Assembly (NCBI RefSeq): GCF_001180265.1
Contig: NZ_CVSW01000032.1
Location: 124,001 to 188,000 of the forward strand
Reading direction: 5' to 3'
DNA from: Prochlorococcus marinus
GTDB lineage: Bacteria; Cyanobacteriota; Cyanobacteriia; PCC-6307; Cyanobiaceae
Length of the DNA: 64,000 nt
Below the pieces are notes generated by a model, which was not told where the DNA came from, did no database searches, and saw only the letters and a list, made by a program, of their open reading frames with translations. Positions 11,298-20,581 of this stretch are shown here, piece after piece. The translations under genes and the position numbers were made by a program. Positions within the stretch are counted from its first letter, which is position 1, and every line of letters starts with the position of its first letter.

Positions 11298-12161
11298 TTA
11301 ATAAGATCCACTTATTTTGGATTTTGCCAATATTACATCTTCTTTAAGTTCCTTACTTCGTAAAAGCACTTCTGTTGATGATTGCAATTTTTCCCCCCAC
11401 AATTGTTCTTTTCTATATTCATAATTAACATAGTTAGGATTTTTGGTTAAAGCTTTTTTTGCTAGTTGAAGTGCTAATTTTATATCTTTTATTCTTAAAC
11501 ATGACGCGAGTCCAAGTAAAGGTTCAGCATTGTTTTCTATTGAGATTGCCTTTTCAAAAAGTTTGATAGATAGATTTATGTTGTTTTTTTCGAAATAAGC
11601 TAATCCCTTATTATTTATTGCTTGCCAGAAATCCGGTTTAATTTCAACAGATTTATCAAATAGTTTGATAGCTTCTGAGTAATTGTTTTCCATTAATAAT
11701 ATATTTCCTAATTGGAAAATGGCTCTATGGTTTTTAGGCTCAAGCTTTATGCCTGTTTCAAAAGCTTTCTTAGCATTTTGAAGTTGTGAAATTTTTAAAT
11801 AAATATTACCTTTGGCAAAATATATTTCGCTGATATTAGGATTAATATCTTGTGCTTTATTTAAAGAAGTTAATGCTTTTTTAAATAGTTTGTTAGCTAC
11901 CTGTGTTTCAGACAAAATAAGCCAAAGTTTTTCATCTTTTGAATTTATTTTGATAGCTAATTTTGCTAAGTTAAGACTGTCTTCATATTGTCCGAAATAC
12001 AATAGCTGGTAAGCATTTTTGCCAATAGATAAACTTTCCTTTTGTAAATTTTTTATGGTTGGAAAAAAATAATAAGGAACCAATGCTTGAATTTGTTCTA
12101 CTTGCAAGAAGTAAAAACAGATTAAAAAAATGTATATTATCTTTCTTAAAAACTTTTTCAT
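11298..12161 (-). CDS. TPR-repeat protein with N-terminal membrane anchor or signal
   Basis: 287 residues. A basic start and hydrophobic core (FLRKIIYIFLICFYFLQV) indicate a signal peptide or anchor. From about residue 40 to 260 there are consecutive 34-residue helical repeats with TPR signature residues (for example AIFQLGNILLMENNYSEAI and AINNKGLAYFEKNNINLSI). TPR proteins are scaffolds for protein complexes, and in cyanobacteria several act in photosystem assembly. No specific partner can be assigned. The gene starts 8 bases after queG ends, so the pair is probably transcribed together. Confidence 0.85.
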   Translation of the reverse strand: MKKFLRKIIYIFLICFYFLQVEQIQALVPYYFFPTIKNLQKESLSIGKNAYQLLYFGQYEDSLNLAKLAIKINSKDEKLWLILSETQVANKLFKKALTSLNKAQDINPNISEIYFAKGNIYLKISQLQNAKKAFETGIKLEPKNHRAIFQLGNILLMENNYSEAIKLFDKSVEIKPDFWQAINNKGLAYFEKNNINLSIKLFEKAISIENNAEPLLGLASCLRIKDIKLALQLAKKALTKNPNYVNYEYRKEQLWGEKLQSSTEVLLRSKELKEDVILAKSKISGSY

Positions 12162-12169
12162 ATATTAAT

Positions 12170-13117
12170 TTATTGATTTCCTAAATTTGCTGTTATGTTT
12201 CTTCTCCACATCCATGGTTTAATTCTTTTTAAAGTCGTTCCTTTAAGATTTTCTTTCCAAGTTTTATCATCCCAACTTAATGAATCAATATCAAGATTTT
12301 TAATCCATTCTTTTGGAATGGTTTCAAAAGTATTATTGAATGGTACTGAATTATTCCAAGGGCATACATCTTGACAAATATCACATCCAGCAACCCATCC
12401 ATTTAAATTTGCTTGTATGTTTTTTGGAATATTTTTTTCTCTGCTTTCTATTGTGTGATACGCAATACATAGATCTGATTTTATTACAAAGGGTTCAATT
12501 ATTGCTTTCGTGGGACAATGTTGAATACATTTATCACATTTTCCGCATAGTGATTGATGAGGTTTATCTGGTGCCAGATCTTTTGTAAGGATCATAAAAC
12601 CTAAAGTAAACCAAGAACCTTGTTTTTTGTTTATTAAATTGCTATTCTTGCCGATCCAACCAATACCCGATTCTTCAGCCCAAGCTTTTTCAAGTAATGG
12701 CGAAGTGTCAACACATATTTTCCATTTGCAATCTGGAATTTCTAGGTCAATCCATCTACCAATATTCTTTAATTTCTTATAGATTACTTTATGATAATCC
12801 TCTCCTTGACTAAATTTTCCAATCTTTAAAAGCTGGTTTTTATCGTTATTTTGCGAACTAATGTAAGTAAACCCAACGCTCAAAACACTTTTTGCTCCTT
12901 CTAGAAGTGAGCTGATGTCTTTCCTTCTTTCTGCTTCCATCCATTTCATTTCACCATGATGATTATTTGATAACCATCTTTCTAGGGCACTGGTTCTTAA
13001 TTTTAAGCGCGAACTGCCTGGTATCGAAGCAATTCCAGATAAAGTAAAGCCTTCAATAATTGCTCTTTCTTTTAATTTTTTGCTTATTTCTTTTTTTTCT
13101 TGCAGGGTATTGATCAT
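12170..13117 (-). CDS. queG: Epoxyqueuosine reductase
   Basis: 315 residues with a DUF1730-type N-terminal part and two 4Fe-4S motifs: CGKCDKCIQHCP and CDICQDVCPWN (the second ends in the usual CPWN). QueG is a cobalamin-dependent enzyme that reduces epoxyqueuosine to queuosine in the tRNA wobble position. Length is close to the shorter members that lack a HEAT-like extension. It uses an ATG start and lies upstream of the TPR gene. Family confidence is high. Confidence 0.93.
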   Translation of the reverse strand: MINTLQEKKEISKKLKERAIIEGFTLSGIASIPGSSRLKLRTSALERWLSNNHHGEMKWMEAERRKDISSLLEGAKSVLSVGFTYISSQNNDKNQLLKIGKFSQGEDYHKVIYKKLKNIGRWIDLEIPDCKWKICVDTSPLLEKAWAEESGIGWIGKNSNLINKKQGSWFTLGFMILTKDLAPDKPHQSLCGKCDKCIQHCPTKAIIEPFVIKSDLCIAYHTIESREKNIPKNIQANLNGWVAGCDICQDVCPWNNSVPFNNTFETIPKEWIKNLDIDSLSWDDKTWKENLKGTTLKRIKPWMWRRNITANLGNQ

Positions 13118-13264
13118 TTCTATATTATGAATTACATTTCTGTAAAATTTATTTGTTTAGGAAAGAATCTAATAAAAACTTTAAATTTATTAAAAAAAAA
13201 TATATCCTAACTCAGTAAAAACAGGTAAATTATTAGTAAAGTTATTTTAGTAAGAAACATTATT

Positions 13265-13999
13265 TTGGTTGAATCTAATCAAAATCAAGATTCGAACCTA
13301 GGATCTAGGCTCCAACAGGATCTAAAAAATGATCTCATAGCAGGTTTGTTGGTTGTAATACCTTTAGCAACAACTATCTGGCTCTCATCATTAGTAAGTA
13401 AATTTGTTTTAACATTAGTTACTTCTGTTCCAAAGCAATTAAACCCTTTTATTAATTTAAATCCTTTATTACAAGATTTAATTAATCTTTCTTTGGGTTT
13501 AACTGTTCCTTTATTAGCTATTTTGCTTATAGGTTTAATGGCTAGAAATTTTGTTGGAAGATGGTTACTAGAATTTGGAGAAGGTACGTTATCAAAAATT
13601 CCAGTAGCAGGCGCGGTTTATAAAACTCTTAAACAATTGCTTGAAACTTTTTTAAGTAATAAATCTAATCGATTTAGAAGAGTTGTTTTAGTTGAATATC
13701 CACGCGAAGGATTGTATAGCGTAGGATTCGTGACAGGTGATGTTGGCCCTTCTTTACAATCAAAATTGGATGAAAAGTTGTTAAGCATTTTTATACCTAC
13801 AGCACCAAATCCAACTACTGGATGGTACACATTAGTTCCTGAGTCTTCAGTTAAGGATTTGGATATTTCTGTTGAAGATGCTTTTAAAACAATAATTTCT
13901 GCTGGGATTGTAAATCCAGATGAGAAAAACAATACTTCAAATCCAACATTTTCAAAATTATTTTCTCAATTACGTGCTTCCACTAATACTTCACCTTAA
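13265..13999 (+). CDS. DUF502 membrane protein
   Basis: 244 residues from a TTG start. Two hydrophobic segments (about residues 25-55 and 72-93) flank a short loop, followed by a soluble domain with the family patterns IPVAGAVYKTLKQLLETF, GFVTGD and IPTAPNPTTGWYTLVPES. DUF502 proteins resemble plant COV-like proteins; their molecular role is unknown. The gene is followed immediately by nusB and then ftsY, an arrangement conserved in cyanobacteria. Confidence 0.9.
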   Translation: MVESNQNQDSNLGSRLQQDLKNDLIAGLLVVIPLATTIWLSSLVSKFVLTLVTSVPKQLNPFINLNPLLQDLINLSLGLTVPLLAILLIGLMARNFVGRWLLEFGEGTLSKIPVAGAVYKTLKQLLETFLSNKSNRFRRVVLVEYPREGLYSVGFVTGDVGPSLQSKLDEKLLSIFIPTAPNPTTGWYTLVPESSVKDLDISVEDAFKTIISAGIVNPDEKNNTSNPTFSKLFSQLRASTNTSP

Positions 14000-14002
14000 T
14001 TG

Positions 14003-14632
14003 ATGCATACTAATAAATCCCTTTCTAGAGAATTATCTTTAATTTCTCTAGGTCTTATAAATGATAAAGGTGATTTCAAATTAAATAAATTTCAGATAGA
14101 TGAGCTTTTTGAATCTGCTTTAGATTCTCTAATAGGTCATTGTAGAGATGAATTAGATAATTGCGAATCAGAGTTAGACAATGCATCACAAAAAATATTA
14201 GATAGTGAATTACATGAAGGCGTTAATTCCTCGTTTTCAAAAGTTAGAGGTGATTTAAAAAAATCTTTAAAAAAGGTTGAAACTGTAATGAATATGCTTT
14301 CTGTAATTTTAGACTTTCCAAAATTAATTGTTTCTAGTGGACAAATTGATATAAGAGAGGATGTGAATCAGAGGATTAGTTATATTATTAATAACCTTAC
14401 AATGATCGATTCTGATATCGATCAAGTAATGGAAGGTTGGAGACTAAAAAGATTACCAAGAATCGACCGAGATATTTTGCGTTTAGCCTATGTAGATATT
14501 AATTTTTTGAATACACCCGTTTCTGTTTCTTGTGATGAGGCAGTAAGTCTTGCTAATAAATATAGTGATATGCAAGGAAGAAAATTAATTAATGGAGTTT
14601 TAAGGAGATTACAAACAGTAAAATCTCAATGA
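14003..14632 (+). CDS. nusB: Transcription antitermination factor NusB
   Basis: About 209 residues, longer than the roughly 140 of E. coli NusB because of an insert of about 60 residues (acidic, helical) near the N-terminus, as in other cyanobacteria. The start reads SRELSLISLGLI and the C-terminal half holds LKRLPRIDRDILRLA, DEAVSLANKYSD and the terminal INGVLRRL. NusB with NusE binds boxA RNA and promotes antitermination on rRNA operons. I chose the ATG at 14003; a TTG one codon earlier overlaps the DUF502 stop. Confidence 0.93.
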   Translation: MHTNKSLSRELSLISLGLINDKGDFKLNKFQIDELFESALDSLIGHCRDELDNCESELDNASQKILDSELHEGVNSSFSKVRGDLKKSLKKVETVMNMLSVILDFPKLIVSSGQIDIREDVNQRISYIINNLTMIDSDIDQVMEGWRLKRLPRIDRDILRLAYVDINFLNTPVSVSCDEAVSLANKYSDMQGRKLINGVLRRLQTVKSQ

Positions 14633-14690
14633 TTTTTTGATATAAATAAAAAGTATTTTAAAATTTTATTAAATACGATTTACAATATCC

Positions 14691-15980
14691 ATGCCAAATA
14701 CAGATTCTGATAATTCTCGAGAGTGGGCTGCACAAGCTTATGCACTCTTAAAAAAACGACAAGAAGAGCAAAAGCAAGAATTAATAAAAGAAGAAGAGCA
14801 AAAGCAAGAATTAATAAAAGAAGAAGAGCAAAAGCAAGAATTAATAAAAGAAGAAGAGCAAAAGCAAGAATTAATAAAAGAAGAAGAGCAAAAGCAAGAA
14901 TTAATTGATATTGCTAATAAAGTAAATATTCCGGGGGCTCCCAAAACTGATGGTGAACCTGAATTAGGAAAATTTGATGATGATTTTACCTGGTCTGCAA
15001 TGGTATTAGCTGCTCAAGGAAAAAAAATAAATCAAATATCAATAGATGAAATTGATTGGTTAACTAAATTAAGAAGAGGATTAGAAGAAACTCGAAAAGG
15101 CTTTGTTACTGAATTATTAGATAAATTAGGAGATGATCCTCTTACTCCTGAATCCCTTGATGATTTAGAGACACTATTAATAAGAGCTGATGTTGGTATT
15201 AATTGCACAGATAAAGTTATAAATTCTCTAAGAAAAAAATTAAACGAAGAAGTTGTCGGTGGAGAAGCTGGAATAAAATTCTTAAAGAAAGAATTAAAAT
15301 TAATTATAGATAGACCAATAATAAATTCAGGAGCTAATCTTTTAGTGCCACAAAAGGGTAAGTTAAATGTTTGGTTACTAGTAGGAGTTAATGGAGTTGG
15401 TAAAACTACTACATTGGGAAAATTAGCATATTTGTCATCACGTAGTAATTATAAAACCTTGATAGCTGCTGCTGATACGTTTAGAGCTGCGGCGGTAGAA
15501 CAATTGAAAGTATGGGGTGAAAGGAGTAATGTTGATGTAATCTCAAATCAATCAAAAAATGCTGATCCAGCTGCTGTAGTTTTTGATGCAATTAATTCTG
15601 CCAATAAAAAGAATGTTGATTTATTACTAGTTGACACAGCAGGTAGATTGCAAACAAAAAATAATTTGATGGATGAATTAGCAAAAATAAAAAAAATTAT
15701 TGATAAAAAGGTTCCAGATGCAAGCGTTGAATCATTATTAGTTTTAGATGCAAGCCAAGGTCAAAATGGTTTAAAGCAAGCAAAAAGTTTTGCTAAATCG
15801 GCAAATTTAACAGGAGCAATTATTACTAAATTAGATGGCAGCTCAAGAGGAGGAGTTTCTTTAGCTGTTTCTGAAGAAGTTAATCTGCCTATAAGGTTTA
15901 TTGGCGCCGGAGAAGGTATAAAAGATTTGAGACCTTTTAATAGTTATGAATTTGTGGAGGCTATGCTTGCAGAGAAATAA
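14691..15980 (+). CDS. ftsY: Signal recognition particle receptor FtsY
   Basis: 429 residues. The NG GTPase domain is intact: G1 GVNGVGKTTTLGKLAY, DTFRAAAVEQL, DTAGRLQ, TKLDGSSRGG and a terminal GAGEGIKDLRPF. FtsY docks SRP-ribosome complexes at the membrane for co-translational insertion. The N-terminal acidic A-domain region (about residues 24-72) consists of five tandem copies of a ten-residue unit EEQKQELIKE, encoded by near-perfect 30-bp repeats. The repeat length is a multiple of three, so copy-number change keeps the frame. It follows nusB by 58 bases. Confidence 0.97.
   Translation: MPNTDSDNSREWAAQAYALLKKRQEEQKQELIKEEEQKQELIKEEEQKQELIKEEEQKQELIKEEEQKQELIDIANKVNIPGAPKTDGEPELGKFDDDFTWSAMVLAAQGKKINQISIDEIDWLTKLRRGLEETRKGFVTELLDKLGDDPLTPESLDDLETLLIRADVGINCTDKVINSLRKKLNEEVVGGEAGIKFLKKELKLIIDRPIINSGANLLVPQKGKLNVWLLVGVNGVGKTTTLGKLAYLSSRSNYKTLIAAADTFRAAAVEQLKVWGERSNVDVISNQSKNADPAAVVFDAINSANKKNVDLLLVDTAGRLQTKNNLMDELAKIKKIIDKKVPDASVESLLVLDASQGQNGLKQAKSFAKSANLTGAIITKLDGSSRGGVSLAVSEEVNLPIRFIGAGEGIKDLRPFNSYEFVEAMLAEK
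14761..14905 (+). repeat. 30-bp minisatellite inside ftsY (about 4.8 copies)
   Basis: Four identical 30-base units run from 14761 to 14880, followed by a 25-base partial unit that then diverges. Each unit encodes EEQKQELIKE in the acidic linker before the FtsY NG domain. Because the repeat is AT/purine-rich without stops in other frames, it also opens spurious reading frames on both strands. Identical copies imply recent slippage or recombination. Confidence 0.97.
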
Positions 15981-16047
15981 ATATATAATTAAATTTTTTT
16001 AAAAATTTGAATTTAATGTTAAAACATATTTATCTATAACATTTGTT

Positions 16048-17391
16048 GTGACAAATAATCAAAAAGAAAAATTATTTTCAAACAAATTTATTCAAAAGTT
16101 TTTAGATAATCAATCTAAAGAATCTTTAAAAAATAAATCGAAATTTTCTGAAATTGCATTTTCGTTAGCATATTATTTAAAATCTTTTTCCAACATATAT
16201 AAATTGCTTGATTATATTTGCTTAATTTTTAAACATTTTTATGAAGAAAAAATAATATTAATTATGCCTTTAAATTATGAGGGAGAAATTTGGAATAAAA
16301 ACATAAAAATTTCTGCAAATAATGAATTTTTAAAAGTTCAAGAAGAAATTAATATTTTTTTGAATCAATTTAATTTTTCTAAAAATTTTAAAATTAAAGA
16401 AATTCTAATTTTTGAAAATGCCTTGAAAAATAATTTCAAAGAATATCAAATCGAAACAGCCAAAATAGTATCAAGAGGTAAATGCAGAGGATTTATTTAC
16501 ATTTTTAGCAAAGATTTATCCGCTAATTACATAAATGAAGATCCTAATTTTAATTTTATACAAAATTGTCTCGCTGTTGGTTTAGAAAATTACTGCTTAA
16601 TAAAAACAAAGAAGAAGCATGAGAATGTTGATAGAGAAATTTCTACTGGTGCAGAGATACAATCTCAATTACTCCCAGATTTTTGTCCAACTATTTATGG
16701 TTTAGATATTGCGGCGCATTGTAGACCTGCTCTTCAGTTAGGCGGAGATTATTATGATTTTATGTGTCTAAAAACTAACATCTCAGAAAAAAGAAAAGAA
16801 AAGGCTAGATGGGCATTAGTTATTGGTGATGTTATGGGCAAAGGGCTTCCAGCTGGGCTTCTTATGACTATGTTAAGAGGTATGTTACGTGCAGAGGTTC
16901 TGACAGGATTACCTCCAGACAGAATTTTGCATGATTTGAATCAATTAGCAATAAATGATTTAGATCAATCACATAGATTTGTGACATTATTCTACTCAGA
17001 TTATGACCCGAGAACCAGGAAATTGAGATTTGCTAATGCAGCCCATAATCCTCCTTTGCTTTGGAAAAGCTCAGATCAAAAAATTATAAAATTAGATACG
17101 GAAGGCTTAGTTCTTGGGTTACAAAAAGATGCTGAATATCATTGTCGTGAACTAAAGCTTAATGAAAATGATTTAGTCCTACTTTATACTGATGGAGTGA
17201 TCGATACCTCTAATTCAATAGGTGAGAGATTTGATGAAGAAAGGTTAATTAAAACTCTTACAAAATTATGTAAACAATCTTATACATCTCAGGAAATCTT
17301 AAATAAAATTTTTAAAAAATTAGATGACTTTACTGGCCTAAATAGACATTTGGAAGATGATGCGTCTATGGTTATTTTTCAATTAAGGTAG
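16048..17391 (+). CDS. RsbU-like PP2C-family serine/threonine phosphatase
   Basis: 447 residues from a GTG start. The C-terminal half (about 195-445) is a SpoIIE/PPM phosphatase: LQLGGDYYDF, ALVIGDVMGKGLPAGLLMTMLR, LLYTDGVIDT and a terminal DDASMVIFQ provide the metal-binding aspartates. The N-terminal half looks like a divergent GAF-type sensory domain, without residues that identify a ligand. Such proteins usually dephosphorylate anti-sigma-factor antagonists. No partner kinase or antagonist is visible nearby. It stands between ftsY and argH. Confidence 0.88.
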   Translation: MTNNQKEKLFSNKFIQKFLDNQSKESLKNKSKFSEIAFSLAYYLKSFSNIYKLLDYICLIFKHFYEEKIILIMPLNYEGEIWNKNIKISANNEFLKVQEEINIFLNQFNFSKNFKIKEILIFENALKNNFKEYQIETAKIVSRGKCRGFIYIFSKDLSANYINEDPNFNFIQNCLAVGLENYCLIKTKKKHENVDREISTGAEIQSQLLPDFCPTIYGLDIAAHCRPALQLGGDYYDFMCLKTNISEKRKEKARWALVIGDVMGKGLPAGLLMTMLRGMLRAEVLTGLPPDRILHDLNQLAINDLDQSHRFVTLFYSDYDPRTRKLRFANAAHNPPLLWKSSDQKIIKLDTEGLVLGLQKDAEYHCRELKLNENDLVLLYTDGVIDTSNSIGERFDEERLIKTLTKLCKQSYTSQEILNKIFKKLDDFTGLNRHLEDDASMVIFQLR

Positions 17392-17453
17392 ATATTTTTT
17401 GTCACTTATATAAAAAAATGCTTTATTAGAGATATCTAAAGCTAATAATTGAT

Positions 17454-18833
17454 ATGGCAAAAGTTTGGAGTAAAAGATTTGATAATACACTTAACCCTTT
17501 TATTGAAAAATTTAATGCATCTATTGGTTTTGATAAAAAACTTATTTTAGAAGATTTAGAGTGCTCCATTGCTCATGCGAAAATGCTTGGAAAAACAAAA
17601 GTTTTATCTTCTTCCGAAACTTTGCAGATTATTAATGGTTTAGAGACAATAAAAGTTGAGTATTTGGAAGGTAAATTTTCTCCTAGCCCCCCTTCTGAAG
17701 ATATTCACTATTGTATTGAAGAGAAACTAATTAGTTTAATAGGTGAAACTGGAAAAAAATTACATACAGGTAGAAGTAGAAATGATCAGGTTGGTACAGA
17801 TATAAGATTATGGATAAGAAAAGAGATTGACAATCTTGAAATTTTAATAATTGATTTGCAAAAATCTTTTCTAAATTTAGCGAAAAATAATGTTTATACC
17901 TTGATTCCTGGGTATACACATATGCAAAGAGCACAACCATTATCTTTGGCTCATCATTTGTTAGCTTATTTGGAAATGTTCCAAAGAGATCGTGAAAGGT
18001 TTAAGGAAGTAAGATCACGAGTCAATACTTCCCCATTAGGGGCCGCAGCATTAGCTGGCACAAAAATAAAAATTGACAGGAACTTGACAGCTTTAGAGTT
18101 GGGCTTTGAAAAAATTTATAAAAATAGTATTGATGCAGTTAGTGATAGAGATTTTTGTATAGAGTTTGTTTCTGCATCAGCTTTGGCAATGTCTCATTTG
18201 AGTAAAATTTCGGAGGAAATAATTTTATGGGTAACCGATGAGTTTTCTTTTGCAAAATTAACAGATAAATGTGCTACCGGTAGCAGCTTAATGCCGCAGA
18301 AAAAAAATCCAGATGTTCCAGAATTAATAAGAGGTAAAACGGGAAGAGTATATGGACATCTTCAGGCATTGTTAACGATGGTTAAAGGAGTACCACTTGC
18401 ATATAACAAGGATTTTCAAGAGGATAAAGAGCCAATATTTGATACTGCAGAGACTTTATCTTCTTGCATTCAAGCAATGACTATATTGATTAATGAAGGA
18501 ATAGAATTTAATATTAAAAATTTATCTGATTCCGTAGAAAATGACTTTTCAAATGCCACTGATTTGGCAGATTACCTAGTTGGCAAACAGGTCCCATTTA
18601 GGACCGCTTATCAAGTTGTGGGCCAAATTGTTAAGTATTGCTTAGAGAGAAAAATTTTGTTCAAAAATCTTAAAATTAATGAATTTAAAAAATTTCATCC
18701 GGGATTTGATGAGGACGTTTTTTTAGATCTTCAACCTTTTAATGTGGTTAAGTCAAGAATTAGCGAAGGTGGAACAGGCTTTACCCAAGTAGAAAAGGAA
18801 ATAAACGCTTGGAAGAAAAAATTGTTAATTTGA
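17454..18833 (+). CDS. argH: Argininosuccinate lyase
   Basis: 459 residues. The fumarase/aspartase superfamily signature [20 protein letters not shown] is present, as are [14 protein letters not shown] and the active-site [16 protein letters not shown] segment (here [12 protein letters not shown]). The enzyme cleaves argininosuccinate to arginine and fumarate, the last step of arginine synthesis. Length is standard. Another arginine gene, argJ, lies near the far end of the core region. Confidence 0.97.
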   Translation: MAKVWSKRFDNTLNPFIEKFNASIGFDKKLILEDLECSIAHAKMLGKTKVLSSSETLQIINGLETIKVEYLEGKFSPSPPSEDIHYCIEEKLISLIGETGKKLHTGRSRNDQVGTDIRLWIRKEIDNLEILIIDLQKSFLNLAKNNVYTLIPGYTHMQRAQPLSLAHHLLAYLEMFQRDRERFKEVRSRVNTSPLGAAALAGTKIKIDRNLTALELGFEKIYKNSIDAVSDRDFCIEFVSASALAMSHLSKISEEIILWVTDEFSFAKLTDKCATGSSLMPQKKNPDVPELIRGKTGRVYGHLQALLTMVKGVPLAYNKDFQEDKEPIFDTAETLSSCIQAMTILINEGIEFNIKNLSDSVENDFSNATDLADYLVGKQVPFRTAYQVVGQIVKYCLERKILFKNLKINEFKKFHPGFDEDVFLDLQPFNVVKSRISEGGTGFTQVEKEINAWKKKLLI

Positions 18834-18872
18834 ATCTTAAATTTTTTTCTACAACAAGGGTATTCTTTGAAG

Positions 18873-18878
18873 TACAAT
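18873..18878 (+). promoter_or_regulatory. Possible -10 element upstream of the RRM protein gene
   Basis: TACAAT lies 72 bases before the GTG start of the RNA-binding protein gene, in the argH-rbp gap. No good -35 is visible, which is common in Prochlorococcus. If used, it gives a leader of about 65 bases; long leaders are usual for cyanobacterial RRM protein genes. Confidence 0.3.
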
Positions 18879-18949
18879 AGAATTGTAATGTTATAGAGCT
18901 ACTCTTTAATGTAGTTTTTTTAATTAGGTTTTATTTTGTTGAGTTTAAA

Positions 18950-19558
18950 GTGAGTATTTTTGTTGGCAATTTGCCTTTCCGTGCAGAGCGTGAAGATGTT
19001 CTACAATTATTTTCACCATTCGGTGAAGTTTTAAATTGTTCTCTCCCCTTGGAAAGAGATACTGGTAGAAAAAGAGGATTTGCATTCGTTGAGATGACAG
19101 ATGAAGCAATTGAGTCAAAAGCTATTGATGGTCTGCAAGGCACTGAACTTATGGGTAGACCGTTAAGAATTAATAAGGCAGAGCCCAGAGGATCAGGAGG
19201 ATCTCGAAGAGGAGGAAGAGGTGGCTATGGCGGTGGAAATAATAATGGAGGCTATGGCGGTGGCTATGGCGGTGGAAATAATAATGGAGGCTATGGCGGT
19301 GGCTATGGCGGTGGAAATAATAATGGAGGCTACGGCGGTGGCTATGGCGGTGGAAATAATAATGTAGGCTACGGCGGTGGCTATGGCGGTGGAAATTCTG
19401 AATCTAATAATTCTTATACGAATAAATCTTCCGGAGCAGAAGGTTGGGAAGATAGAAGTTATGGAAACTCTTCTGAAAACTCTGAATATGAAAGTGGTAG
19501 AAGTAGAAGAAAAAGAGGAGTTTCAAATCAGAGTAATGTATCAAGTGAGGATAATTAA
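18950..19558 (+). CDS. Glycine-rich RRM RNA-binding protein
   Basis: 202 residues from a GTG start (MSIFVGNLPF). A single RRM occupies about residues 1-76, with RNP2 IFVGNLP and RNP1 RGFAFVEM. The tail (about 80-202) begins RGSGGSRRGGR, continues with a 13-residue repeat GGYGGGYGGGNNN encoded by 39-bp units, and ends with a Ser/Asn/Glu and Arg-rich segment. Cyanobacterial Rbp proteins bind RNA, often respond to cold, and help localise mRNAs. Its stop overlaps the convergent dus gene by 4 bases. The repeat tail is unusually long and regular. Confidence 0.93.
   Translation: MSIFVGNLPFRAEREDVLQLFSPFGEVLNCSLPLERDTGRKRGFAFVEMTDEAIESKAIDGLQGTELMGRPLRINKAEPRGSGGSRRGGRGGYGGGNNNGGYGGGYGGGNNNGGYGGGYGGGNNNGGYGGGYGGGNNNVGYGGGYGGGNSESNNSYTNKSSGAEGWEDRSYGNSSENSEYESGRSRRKRGVSNQSNVSSEDN
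19220..19396 (+). repeat. 39-bp glycine-rich coding repeat in the RRM protein gene
   Basis: About 4.5 copies of a 39-base unit encoding GGYGGGYGGGNNN, with a few synonymous differences (ggctat versus ggctac) and one Gly-to-Val change. Near-identity between units points to recent expansion in frame. Confidence 0.93.
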
Positions 19559-20559
19559 TAACCCATTTCTTTAAGTCTAGAAGTTAATTTACTTAGATAC
19601 TCTGTATCTAATTCTTTTTTGATAGATTTGGTTGAAATTTGATTTCTCCAAATTTTTGCTTTCGGAATACCTTCAACTAAATTTATAAGATGTTTACAAA
19701 TATCCCAAGATTTTCCTCCTTTAGTCAAATGTTCTTCTATGTAAGGGATTAAGGAGAAAATAATATCTGAAGCAGATTTTGATGGTATATCGATTCCATA
19801 AACTTTTTGATCAATTTCAGACCATCTAAGGGGATGTTTATACACTGATCGACCGATCATGACACCATCAAAATTTTTTAGAGCTTCAAGTGACTCATCG
19901 ATATTTGTCAACCCCCCATTGATTTCAATTAATAAGTCTGGATTTAATTTTTTTAAGTTTTTTACTACATCGTATTTAAGCGGAGGGATTGTTCTATTTT
20001 GTTTTGGATTTAGGCCTTTTAAGATTGCTTTTCTCGCATGAACTGTAAATCTGTCTGCACCAGCGTTTGCAATATATCTAACAAAATTATTCAAATTTAT
20101 GAAACTATCATCATTATCTACACCTATTCTGTGTTTGATCGTAACCGGTAAGTTACAGTTATTTTTTAATGACTCTATGCATTTTGCAACTTTTTTAGGA
20201 TTTCTCATAAGTGAAGCGCCAAAATTTCCAGAACAAACTCTTGGACTTGGACAACCAACATTAAAGTTTATTTCGTCATAACCCCAATCCTCCGCCATTT
20301 GCGCAGCCTCTTTAAGGATTTTAGGATTATCGCCACCAAATTGAATTGATATCGGATGTTCTTCATCATTAAAATCTAGAAAATTTTCTTTTTTATTTGT
20401 ATAAGTTAAACTCTGGGCCACAATCATTTCTGTATATAAAAGAGCTTTAGAGCTTATTTTTCTCATTATCATTCTGAAATGTTTATCAGTACAAGCCATC
20501 ATTGGAGCAATACTTAATTTGTGAATATTTTTCATAGAATTAGATTGAATTAAATTCAT
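19555..20559 (-). CDS. tRNA-dihydrouridine synthase
   Basis: About 334 residues of FMN-dependent Dus family. Motifs: LSIAPMMACTDKHFR at the start, NFNVGCPSPRVCSGNFGASLM with the catalytic Cys, TIKHRIG, FTVHARKA and GVMIGRSVYKHP. The pattern fits the DusA class. The reading frame extends to 20682 but would run into the divergent msrB gene and add about 40 non-family residues. I therefore take the ATG at 20559; another ATG at 20535 is also possible. Confidence 0.9.
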   Translation of the reverse strand: MNLIQSNSMKNIHKLSIAPMMACTDKHFRMIMRKISSKALLYTEMIVAQSLTYTNKKENFLDFNDEEHPISIQFGGDNPKILKEAAQMAEDWGYDEINFNVGCPSPRVCSGNFGASLMRNPKKVAKCIESLKNNCNLPVTIKHRIGVDNDDSFINLNNFVRYIANAGADRFTVHARKAILKGLNPKQNRTIPPLKYDVVKNLKKLNPDLLIEINGGLTNIDESLEALKNFDGVMIGRSVYKHPLRWSEIDQKVYGIDIPSKSASDIIFSLIPYIEEHLTKGGKSWDICKHLINLVEGIPKAKIWRNQISTKSIKKELDTEYLSKLTSRLKEMGY

Positions 20560-20581
20560 TACTTTTTTGTGATTTAAATAT

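Noticed and set aside
14761..14905. A possible CRISPR array
   Set aside because: The 30-bp units are directly adjacent with no spacers and encode part of FtsY.
14723..14944. Open frames in other reading frames across the ftsY repeat, on both strands
   Set aside because: They exist only because a 30-bp stop-free unit is repeated; their products are simple repeats inside a real gene.
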